In this document: positions 51,299-58,598 of the stretch, piece by piece
Position numbering within the stretch: the first letter of the stretch is position 1
Layout of the letters: the number at the start of each line of letters is the position of its first letter
Position numbers and translations under genes: made by a program
DNA from: Sphingomonas sp.
GTDB taxonomy: Bacteria > Pseudomonadota > Alphaproteobacteria > Sphingomonadales > Sphingomonadaceae
Assembly (NCBI RefSeq): GCF_024508665.1
Contig: NZ_JANINP010000004.1
Coordinates: 248,001 to 312,000, forward strand
Length of the DNA: 64,000 nt
Reading direction: 5' to 3'
Notes under the pieces: model-generated
Told to the model about the DNA's origin: nothing
Database searches by the model: none
The model's input: the letters and a program-made list of their open reading frames with translations, nothing else

Positions 51299-52711
51299 AT
51301 GCGCATAACGCTGATGCTATCCGCCGCCACGCTTGCTCTTGCCATTCCCTCGATCTCCCTCGCGCAACGCAGTGCGATGTCCGAACCCGCAAAGGTCGAT
51401 CCCGCGGTTGCGAAGGCCCGTGACGCGGCACTCAAGGATCAAGTCGCTTGGGACATCGTCGAGGATCTGACCACCGAAGTCGGTCCACGGCTGGCGGCGA
51501 CCGAGGCCGAAGCGCGCGCCCGCGCCTGGGCAGTGACCCGGCTGAAGAAGCTCGGTTTCCAGAACGTCCATATCGAGACCTACAAGATGCCCGTGTGGGT
51601 GCGCGGCGCGGAGACGGCCGAGATCGTCGGCCCTTACCCGCAGAGACTCGTCGTCACCGCGCTCGGCCGTTCGGGCGCCACCCCGCCTGAGGGCATCACC
51701 GCGCCAGTGGTCTATTTCCCGACGCTCGGCGACCTGATCGCCGCGCCCGACGGTAGCCTGAAAGGCAAGATCGCGTTCATCTCCAACCAGATGGAGGCGA
51801 CGCAGGATGGCAGCGGCTATGGCGCTTATGGCGGCGCACGCTTCATCGGCCCGAACATCGCCGCCAAGAAAGGCGCCGTCGCCACCGTCATCCGCTCGAT
51901 CGGCAGCGACAAGGGCCGCTGGCCCCATACCGGCGGCACCAATTGGACGCCGGGTGTCACGCCGATTCCGGCCGGCGCGCTGTCGGTCGCCGACGCCGAG
52001 CAACTCGAACGCATCTTCGCACGCACGGATAAGGTGACGATGAAGCTGGTTCTCACGCCGCAGACGCTGCCCGACGCCGAATCGGGCAATGTCGTCGCCG
52101 AAGTGCCCGGCACCGATCCCAAGGCGGGCATCATCCTGATCGGCGGCCATCTCGACAGCTGGGACCTCGCCACCGGCGCAATCGACGATGGCGCCGGTGT
52201 CGCGATCACCACCGCAGCGGCCAAGCGCCTGCTCGACGGACCGCGCCCGCGCCGCACCATTCGGGTCGTCTGGTTCGGCGCCGAGGAACCGGGCGGGTTC
52301 GGCGGCGCGGCCTATGCCAAGGCGCATGTCGGCGAGAAGTTCGCGATGGCAAGCGAGTCCGATTTCGGTGCCGACAATGTCTGGCGGTTCAATACCAACC
52401 TTCCCGACAGCGCCAAGGCCGTCGGCGACCGGCTGGCGGCGGCGCTGGCACCGCTCGGCATCGTGCGCGGGAAGGACGTCGCTGGTGGCGGAACCGATGT
52501 CGGCCCCGTGCTCGCGACCGGCGTTCCCGCGGTGACTCTCGCCCAGTCGGGACTACGATATTTCGACTGGCACCACACGCCGGAGGACACGCTCGACAAG
52601 ATCGACCCGCAGCAACTTCGCCAGAACGTCGCCGCCTGGACGACGGTATTAGCGATCGTCGCCAATGCGCCCGAAGAATTCGGGCCGGTCACCCCGAATA
52701 CGAGCGAGTGA
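51299..52711 (+). CDS. Secreted M28 family zinc peptidase
   Basis: A 470-residue peptidase with a signal peptide (ending S-L-A-Q). Metal ligands are H in G-G-H-L-D-S-W-D, D in I-D-D-G-A-G, E-E in F-G-A-E-E-P-G-G, D in S-E-S-D-F-G-A and H in H-H-T-P-E-D-T. A PA-like insert lies before the catalytic domain. The order resembles carboxypeptidase Q. CAGGAGA precedes ATG 51299. Confidence 0.93.
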   Translation: MRITLMLSAATLALAIPSISLAQRSAMSEPAKVDPAVAKARDAALKDQVAWDIVEDLTTEVGPRLAATEAEARARAWAVTRLKKLGFQNVHIETYKMPVWVRGAETAEIVGPYPQRLVVTALGRSGATPPEGITAPVVYFPTLGDLIAAPDGSLKGKIAFISNQMEATQDGSGYGAYGGARFIGPNIAAKKGAVATVIRSIGSDKGRWPHTGGTNWTPGVTPIPAGALSVADAEQLERIFARTDKVTMKLVLTPQTLPDAESGNVVAEVPGTDPKAGIILIGGHLDSWDLATGAIDDGAGVAITTAAAKRLLDGPRPRRTIRVVWFGAEEPGGFGGAAYAKAHVGEKFAMASESDFGADNVWRFNTNLPDSAKAVGDRLAAALAPLGIVRGKDVAGGGTDVGPVLATGVPAVTLAQSGLRYFDWHHTPEDTLDKIDPQQLRQNVAAWTTVLAIVANAPEEFGPVTPNTSE

Positions 52712-52862
52712 ATCTCGGCGACCGTGCACGCGGCTGGGCGCGATCCCGAAACGTGCGACAATTTGATCGTTGACCGCCACAATGTCGCCGTTATTCCTCC
52801 AGGCTCGCGAAGGGCGGTTCGGCCCGGCTGCGAAACGACGGTAATTTTTTGGGAGCACCCAA

Positions 52863-53123
52863 ATGAAGAAGATCGCCATTGTTCTCGCCGCCGCGAGCCT
52901 GGTGTCCCTGGCGGCCTGCAAATCGCAGACCCCGGCTGCGGCGAATGCCGACGCGGTTGCGGACAACCTGGCGGCCGAAGCCGACAATCTGTCGGATCAG
53001 GCCAGTGACCTCACCAACAACACCGCGGCTGCTGAAGTCAGCAATGCGTCGGACAGCCTGAACAACGCGGCGGATTCGATCCGTGCCGAAGCGGCGAACA
53101 CCACCGCGCCGGCCAAGAAGTAA
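52863..53123 (+). CDS. Small Lpp-like lipoprotein
   Basis: An 86-residue lipoprotein. The signal ends with lipobox S-L-A-A-C (Cys19). The mature 68 residues are nearly all Ala, Asn, Asp and Ser in a regular spacing that suggests a long helix (N-L-A-A-E-A-D-N-L-S-D-Q-A-S-D-L), ending P-A-K-K. Size, lipid anchor, helix and terminal Lys recall E. coli Lpp, although no homology is claimed. It has TTTTTTGGGAG upstream and a terminator downstream. Confidence 0.8.
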   Translation: MKKIAIVLAAASLVSLAACKSQTPAAANADAVADNLAAEADNLSDQASDLTNNTAAAEVSNASDSLNNAADSIRAEAANTTAPAKK

Positions 53124-53162
53124 GCTTCGCGCCGTCAGGCTTGGCCCGGCGGTACGATAGAG

Positions 53163-53190
53163 GGGCGGTTCCTGCGGGAGCCGCCCTTTC
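53163..53190 (+). terminator. Intrinsic terminator after lipoprotein gene
   Basis: GGGCGGTTCC, loop TGCG, GGAGCCGCCC (10 bp stem, one wobble pair) and TTTC. It lies 40 bp after the stop codon. Confidence 0.8.
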
Positions 53191-53283
53191 TTGCTTATGG
53201 TTCGGCGCATCTCGGGCTGTCGGATACGGAAAAAATGAGCGGCTTGCCGCGTGCGGCAATGCCGCCTAGAGGATCGCCCGCGT

Positions 53284-53406
<123 letters not shown>

Positions 53407-53451
53407 CCCGAGTGCAAACGAGGGCTCATGCGCTTAGAACCGGATCGCATT

Positions 53452-53595
53452 GTGCGGAAAGCCGATGCCGGCTTTTCCGCACGATGTTCCTGTCGCTTGC
53501 TAAATGCCGACGCGGCAGTAAATCGCGCGTCGTCGGTCCTCGCTGATGCGAGGCCGTTCGGCATTCGGCGTCTCGACACTAGCTCCGCTAGCGTC
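53452..53595. repeat. Cluster of hairpins between two tRNA genes
   Basis: Four structures in 144 bp: 53452-53482 (13 bp stem with one bulge, TGCGGAAAGCCG arm); 53503-53510 with 53558-53565 (AATGCCGA/TCGGCATT) enclosing 53538-53553 (CCTCGC-TGAT-GCGAGG); and 53575-53595 (GACACTAGC/GCTAGCGTC with one mismatch). I see no convincing ORF in this spacer. It may be a structured RNA or a group of repeat remnants. Confidence 0.5.
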
Positions 53596-53611
53596 GTGCG
53601 CCTCACGGGTG

Positions 53612-53688
53612 GGGCCTGTAGCTCAATTGGTTAGAGCTGGCCGCTCATAACGGCTAGGTTGCGGGTTCAAGTCCTGCCGGGCCCACCA
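53612..53688 (+). tRNA. tRNA with CAT anticodon, probably Ile2 (lysidine type)
   Basis: A 77 nt cloverleaf. The acceptor GGGCCTG pairs with CGGGCCC (one G-T pair). The D arm is GCTC...GAGC, the anticodon loop CTCATAA, and CCA is encoded. CAT occurs in Met tRNAs and in tRNA-Ile2, where TilS changes C34 to lysidine to read ATA. C4-G69 and C5-G68 pairs, favoured by TilS, point to Ile2. Elongator Met is the alternative, and an initiator is excluded by the paired first bases. Its last 22 nt overlap a CDS on the other strand. Confidence 0.75.
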
Positions 53689-54683
53689 ACGTTGCCTGCC
53701 GCCGCGGCGGAGATCACATCGTCCAGCCCCGCTGCCGTGGCACCGAGCCGATCGAGTTCGGCCAGTACCCGGTCCCACCAGTGCCAGAAGGTGGCCAGCT
53801 CCGCGTCATCCTTCACATAGGGCGTGTGCCCGGGAGCGAGCGAGGGCGAGTGGAAAGCAAAACTCAACACTCGAACGCCCTCGCCGATCGCGACGCGAAT
53901 CGCTTCCAGCGCCTCGCGCACCGGAATGCCCTCCGGCGTCAGCGGAATACGCTGGAGCATCCCGGACCGGGCGAGCACCGCCCTCCCCTTCGGGATACCT
54001 CCAGCTGCCCGGTAAAGCGTCATCCCGGCCGATCGCGCAACGCCGGTGAAGACGGTGGTCAGTGGCAATTCGACGATGCCGCCGGTGCGAAAGGCGTGGT
54101 TGCCGAGCGCGGAGAAATCCGGCCCGCCTTCCGATCCATAATCGAAACCGGGGCGCATCGAACTGTCGAGGCGATAGCCATGCGCCGCCAACAGATCGAA
54201 GCTCGCCGGACCCAGCCCATAACGCCCGGCGCGGTACGCGGTAGGGCGCGTTCCGAAGGCGGTCGTAATCGCTTCGGTCAGTGCCACCAGCTTCGCTTCT
54301 TCGAGCGCGCGCGGCAGGTTGCCGACGAAGCTGTTGGCCGGAGCCAGCGCCTCGTCGAACGGCGGGTTGACCCAGGGGTGAAGCTGCGTCCCAACCGACG
54401 TACCGCCGGTCAGCAATGGCCCGATCAGATCGATCGCGCGCGGATCGGTGGCGATCGGGTGGTCGGCCATCAACGCAAGCGGCACGCCGGCTGCGGCGAA
54501 CCGCGCGTGCGCCGCCGGGAGCGCAGCCACGGCTGCGACCGACCGGTTCTCGCGTGCAAGCGGCTGACTCCAGTCGAATTCCTCTTCGGTGTCGACAAAC
54601 ACGACGAAGCGCGTGCCGAACGAATCCGGCCACGCGACGAGGTCGCCGGCCGCCGGCGATTGCGGACGGAACACTTCGGTCAC
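53667..54683 (-). CDS. WalW-like polysaccharide deacetylase family protein
   Basis: A 338-residue protein resembling the WalW group of NodB-type deacetylases. V-D-T-E-E-E-F-D-W at residues 31-39 provides the acidic catalytic position, Q-L-H-P-W-V near 100 a metal His, R-A-G-R-Y-G-L the third motif and F-A-F-H-S-P-S-L-A-P-G-H the C-terminal one. It may deacetylate a surface glycan. GTG 54683 lies one base after the kinase stop. The 3' end overlaps the tRNA on the opposite strand by 22 bp. Confidence 0.75.
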   Translation of the reverse strand: MTEVFRPQSPAAGDLVAWPDSFGTRFVVFVDTEEEFDWSQPLARENRSVAAVAALPAAHARFAAAGVPLALMADHPIATDPRAIDLIGPLLTGGTSVGTQLHPWVNPPFDEALAPANSFVGNLPRALEEAKLVALTEAITTAFGTRPTAYRAGRYGLGPASFDLLAAHGYRLDSSMRPGFDYGSEGGPDFSALGNHAFRTGGIVELPLTTVFTGVARSAGMTLYRAAGGIPKGRAVLARSGMLQRIPLTPEGIPVREALEAIRVAIGEGVRVLSFAFHSPSLAPGHTPYVKDDAELATFWHWWDRVLAELDRLGATAAGLDDVISAAAAGNVGGPGRT

Positions 54684-54684
54684 G

Positions 54685-56370
54685 TCAATTGGAAGAGAGT
54701 TGCCCCACCCCGTGATCCAACGCCGCCGGCAGGCGCAATGTCAAGCGCTGCTCACCAATCTTCAGGCTACCGCCGAGTTCGCCGGCCAGGTTGCGCGCCA
54801 GCCTTAGCCCAAAGGCAGTGCCCAGCAACGTGCCTTCCTGGTCTTCGCCTTCGAGCGACAACAGGGCGTCACCCGGCCATGCGGCAAAAGCGCTCGGGCG
54901 GTCGACGGCGATCCGCGCCTGGCCGTCCTTCGACCATGCCCTGACCGCCACCCGTTCGCCGATGCCGCTCGCGCCGACTGCCAAAGCCATCAACCGGCTG
55001 ATCAGGCGAGCGACTGCAACTTCGTCCCCGGCAATGGCGAGTCCGGGCGGGCCGCTATCGATATCGACCACCGATTGCCGGAGCAGCATCAAGGGTTCGA
55101 GGTCGCGCGCGGCGCGCGCGAGCAGCGGCGCCACTCCGACCACGCCGGGACGCAGGACCAGGGCGTCCTGTTCGATCCGTGCGGCCGTGTCGATATCGTC
55201 GATCGCGGCGATCAGATCGTGCGTGTCATGGCGGATCGCGCTAGCGCGCTCGCGATAGACGTCGGGCGCGGGACCAAGCACTTGCGCCTCGATCATCTCG
55301 GCGAAACCCGAAATTGCATTGGTCGGTGTGCGCAGTTCGTGGACCAATGCCCGTAACGCCTCGGGCGACGGGGCGTTTCTGGCCATCGGCTCGGCGCGCT
55401 GATCGGCCCGCGGACGGCGTGCCACGCCGCGATAGCCGGTGAACCGGCCAATGGCGGGATCGAACGCCGGCGTCGCCGACACCTGCCATTGCCCGGCTGC
55501 AGGCGACGCACCGGCAATCACCAGGCGCGCATCGACAAAGGAAGCGCGACGCCGGAACGCGCCGCTGACCACGCCGTCGACCTGCGCCGAGCCGGTACCA
55601 AGCAGCACGCCGATAAGCGGCTCGCGTGGCGCGCCGTCTACCCAGCGGATGGTGCCGGTAGCGTCGGTCTCGAAGCAGAAATGGTCGATCGGTTCGTCGC
55701 TGTCGATCGCGCGCGGCGGACGGCCGAGTTCGCCATGGTCGCGCTGATAGGCGTCGATTCGGGCGACCAGATCGGCAATCTGGAACGGCCCCCTGGGCGC
55801 TGGGGCGGGGCCCGCGTCGTTGGCGGGTGCGATAGCCGGCGATTCGCCGTGCCGCGGGTTATCGCCGGGCGCCGCCCGGTCCGATACGAACGCCTCGACC
55901 GCGGAGGTGACCGGCTCCGGCTCACGCCAAGACGCGCCACCAGGTTGCGGCAACGCGAAGTCCGACGACCCGAAACTGTCGAGCGCGCGCACCGTGTCCG
56001 CAGGAAGGTCGCGACGATGGCGCAGCAGCGACCTAGACGTCGGTGGCAGATCGGGCAGCATTGCGCGCCATTCGTCGCCAGTCAGCCGAGCCACAGCGAT
56101 CACAGGCGCCGCAACCGACGGCTCATCCTCCGCGAACAGCCGGACGAGTTCCGCTGGCGGGTTGGCGAAGGCGAGATTGCGCGCGCTAGCCGCGCGGGTC
56201 CGCATCGGCACCCGGCGCCTTATCGCCCGCAATCGCTCAATTACCCTGGCATCGGGAGCTGCTCGCCGGCGCCCGATTAGATCGGTCAACTGACGCCATG
56301 CCGATTGCGCGCCGAACGACGTTGCCATATCGGCGCCGAGCACGGTGTCGAGGCTATCGTCGAAACGCAA
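54685..56370 (-). CDS. Histidine kinase-like protein with degenerate ATPase domain
   Basis: A 561-residue cytosolic protein. An N-terminal helical repeat region (A-A-S-A-R-N-L-A-F-A-N-P-P) precedes a PAS-like domain (near 205-320). An intact H-box follows, H-E-L-R-T-P-T-N-A-I-S-G. The ATPase domain keeps a G2-like G-T-A-F-G-L-R-L-A-R but lacks the N-box Asn (I-S-R-L-M-A-L-A) and has no D-x-G-x-G. Start TTG 56370, or ATG 56328. It is cotranscribed with the deacetylase. Confidence 0.75.
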   Translation of the reverse strand: MRFDDSLDTVLGADMATSFGAQSAWRQLTDLIGRRRAAPDARVIERLRAIRRRVPMRTRAASARNLAFANPPAELVRLFAEDEPSVAAPVIAVARLTGDEWRAMLPDLPPTSRSLLRHRRDLPADTVRALDSFGSSDFALPQPGGASWREPEPVTSAVEAFVSDRAAPGDNPRHGESPAIAPANDAGPAPAPRGPFQIADLVARIDAYQRDHGELGRPPRAIDSDEPIDHFCFETDATGTIRWVDGAPREPLIGVLLGTGSAQVDGVVSGAFRRRASFVDARLVIAGASPAAGQWQVSATPAFDPAIGRFTGYRGVARRPRADQRAEPMARNAPSPEALRALVHELRTPTNAISGFAEMIEAQVLGPAPDVYRERASAIRHDTHDLIAAIDDIDTAARIEQDALVLRPGVVGVAPLLARAARDLEPLMLLRQSVVDIDSGPPGLAIAGDEVAVARLISRLMALAVGASGIGERVAVRAWSKDGQARIAVDRPSAFAAWPGDALLSLEGEDQEGTLLGTAFGLRLARNLAGELGGSLKIGEQRLTLRLPAALDHGVGQLSSN

Positions 56371-56547
56371 GAACGGGGGCCCTCGGATCGCGCGGAACCG
56401 CCGCGCCTTACAAGTTTCTTAACCGGACCTCGGCGCGCTTAAAACGGTTCATTTTGGCGCGTCGCAATGTGGGACGATTGCGCAACCCGGCAATTATATT
56501 ATGTTGGCGATCGGGCTAACTCGCATAAAATTCTTGGAGAACCGGCG

Positions 56548-57015
56548 ATGGCGTTGGATCGGATCGATCGGCAGATATTGTCTTTGCTACAGGCCGACGG
56601 ACGGATGACCAATGTCGAACTCGCCGACCGCGTCGGCTTGACCGCGCCGCCATGCCTGCGCCGCGTACGCGCGCTGGAGGAAGCGGGCGCGATCAAGGGC
56701 TATCATGCCGAACTCGATCCCGCGACTCTCGGCTATCCGATCACGGTGTTCGCCATGGTCAGCCTGAAGAGCCAGGCCGAGCGCGACCTGACCGCGTTCG
56801 AATCGCATATCGCGACGATTCCCGAAGTACGCGAATGCCATATGCTCAATGGCGAGATCGACTTCATCCTGAAGATCGTCGCCGGGGACCTGAAAGCGTT
56901 TCAGGATATCCTGACGACCCACCTGACACCCGCCCCCAACGTGGCGAGCGTCAAGACGTCGCTGACCATCCGCACGTCGAAGAATCAGCCGGGCATCCCG
57001 GTCGGCGCCGATTGA
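56548..57015 (+). CDS. Lrp/AsnC family transcriptional regulator
   Basis: A 155-residue regulator. A winged helix-turn-helix domain (D-R-I-D-R-Q-I-L-S-L-L-Q-A-D-G-R) is followed by the ligand-binding RAM domain (G-Y-P-I-T-V-F-A-M-V). C-L-R-R-V-R is the recognition helix region. It senses amino acids in relatives. Target genes are unknown. ATG 56548 with TTGGAGA at 56532-56538. The frame from 56467 is too long. Confidence 0.93.
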   Translation: MALDRIDRQILSLLQADGRMTNVELADRVGLTAPPCLRRVRALEEAGAIKGYHAELDPATLGYPITVFAMVSLKSQAERDLTAFESHIATIPEVRECHMLNGEIDFILKIVAGDLKAFQDILTTHLTPAPNVASVKTSLTIRTSKNQPGIPVGAD

Positions 57016-57043
57016 AAAAGGGGCGGCCGTCGCCAGCCGCCCC
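57015..57043 (-). terminator. Intrinsic terminator for the TPR gene
   Basis: On the minus strand, GGGGCGGC, an 8 nt loop, GCCGCCCC and TTTTT. The stem has 8 bp. It lies 21 bp past the stop of the gene at 57065-58345, and the Lrp gene ends at its other side. Confidence 0.8.
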
Positions 57044-57064
57044 TCTCCCATCATATCGTCCGAA

Positions 57065-58345
57065 TCAGCTGGTTGGCGGATTGTCGATCCAGGTCGACCA
57101 GAAGCCGGCAATGTCGCTACGCGGCGCGGTAGTTACCGCGGCGAACGCCGCCTTGGCGCCGGCTTTGTCGCCCGAGAGCGCCAGTGCGATGCCCAGGTGC
57201 GTATTCACCTCGTCATTATTGACGCCGCCCTTGGCCAGCGCTTGCTTGTAGAGCGCAATCGCCTTGGGATAATCGCCGCGACCCAGGAACGCGTCGCCGG
57301 TTTGCGAGGACAGCGCGCCGTTGGGTGAGGCAGCCGCCTTGGTCTCGAGGCCCGCGAACGAACCTTCAGCCGCGACCTGACTGTTCGAGCTGGTGACCAG
57401 CGCCTGAATGTTGGAATTGCCGGTGCCGGGAATCTTGCCCGCCGCCTTGCCCTCGGCGATCACCGCCTTGGTTTCGTCGGGCAGGCCGACGTCCATCACC
57501 TTCTGCGCATATTCCTCGTAATAATTCTGGTCGGCGAGCGACTTGGTCTGGCGCATCAGCCGGAACACATCGATCATCTGCTTCTTGTCGAGCTTGGCGA
57601 CCGGGTTCTGGGTCAACGCGTAATAGCCGAGCGCGTCGCGCCAGGTCTTCGACGTCGGATAGGCGACGAGCCAGCGCTTCAGCCAGACCACCGTTTGCGG
57701 CTTGAGACCCGCGGCGGCCGATTGCGCGATGCCGTATTTATAGATGTCTTCCGACTGCTTGCCGGTAGCGATCAGCTTTTCGAGGTCGGCCATGCCGCCG
57801 GCGGCGTCGCCGGCCTGGACCTTGGCCTTAGCCAGATAAAGCGGCAGATTGGCTTCGGTCGAACCGTGCTGCTGCGCCTGTTGGAACAGCCGGCTCGCCC
57901 GCGCCCAATCCTTGTTGTCGTAAGCGATCGTCGCGCGGCTGTATTCGAACTTGGGCAGCATGTCCGCCGGCGTCTTTGGATTGACGATCAGCGCGTCGAG
58001 CGGAGCGATCATCGGCGCCGGATCGAAGGCACCGTTGGTGCCGGCCGAGGAATCGGCGATCTTCTGCGAAACCAGGGCATAGCGCAGGAAGGTCGAGATA
58101 TATTTGTCGTCGTCGGTCTTGGCCGCGGCCTCGGCTTCGGCCACCGCGGCTTCGGCGCCGGCCATATCCTTGGCGAGCAGCGCGGTCTTCGCCTTGTTCG
58201 CGGCGACCGCGACGGCCTGGGTATATTGCGGGCCGGCCGGCGCCTCTTCCTTCTTCTTGGCAAAAGCGGGCGGCGCGAAAGCCAGCCCGGTCGCGCCGGC
58301 GACCATCGCCGCGGCGAAGGCGGCCGTCGAAATGCTCTTCATCAA
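57065..58345 (-). CDS. Exported TPR-rich protein
   Basis: A 426-residue protein. The signal peptide ends A-P-P-A-F-A near residue 29, then a Lys/Glu patch (K-K-K-E-E-A). TPR-like repeats cover most of the rest, for example A-R-A-S-R-L-F-Q-Q-A-Q-Q and Y-P-K-A-I-A-L-Y-K-Q-A-L. AGGAGAG precedes the double Met start. It may act as a periplasmic scaffold. No enzyme motif is seen. Confidence 0.75.
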   Translation of the reverse strand: MMKSISTAAFAAAMVAGATGLAFAPPAFAKKKEEAPAGPQYTQAVAVAANKAKTALLAKDMAGAEAAVAEAEAAAKTDDDKYISTFLRYALVSQKIADSSAGTNGAFDPAPMIAPLDALIVNPKTPADMLPKFEYSRATIAYDNKDWARASRLFQQAQQHGSTEANLPLYLAKAKVQAGDAAGGMADLEKLIATGKQSEDIYKYGIAQSAAAGLKPQTVVWLKRWLVAYPTSKTWRDALGYYALTQNPVAKLDKKQMIDVFRLMRQTKSLADQNYYEEYAQKVMDVGLPDETKAVIAEGKAAGKIPGTGNSNIQALVTSSNSQVAAEGSFAGLETKAAASPNGALSSQTGDAFLGRGDYPKAIALYKQALAKGGVNNDEVNTHLGIALALSGDKAGAKAAFAAVTTAPRSDIAGFWSTWIDNPPTS

Positions 58346-58511
58346 ACTCTCCTCATGGGCGGGGGAACCCTCCCCGCCGCTCTAATCAGCGAGCGCCAGG
58401 GGTTCAAGGCACGTCGCGACCAACTGGCCGAAAGCTGCTGAACGCCGATTGAATGGTGAATGCTGCGGGTCTACCGCCGCTCCGGCACCTCGCTCGAGCG
58501 ATGATCGCCCT

Positions 58512-58533
58512 CGCGCGCGTACGCGCGCGCGTG
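58512..58533. other. Alternating CG/TA tract (Z-DNA-prone palindrome)
   Basis: Twenty-two bases alternate pyrimidine and purine without a break. Within them 58512-58529 is a perfect 18 bp palindrome centred on TA (CGCGCGCGTACGCGCGCG). It lies about 66 bp before the gyrA start. CG repeats of this length adopt Z-form or a cruciform under negative supercoiling in vitro. Confidence 0.7.
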
Positions 58534-58598
58534 ACATCGGTTGCATCACCCGCTAGGGTCGTCATCGAACAGCAACATCACCTGAAAGACCCCAGAAC

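Noticed and set aside
56420..56450. Pair of TTAA motifs as a CtrA site
   Set aside because: Spacing between the TTAA pair is 16 bp and not the required 7.
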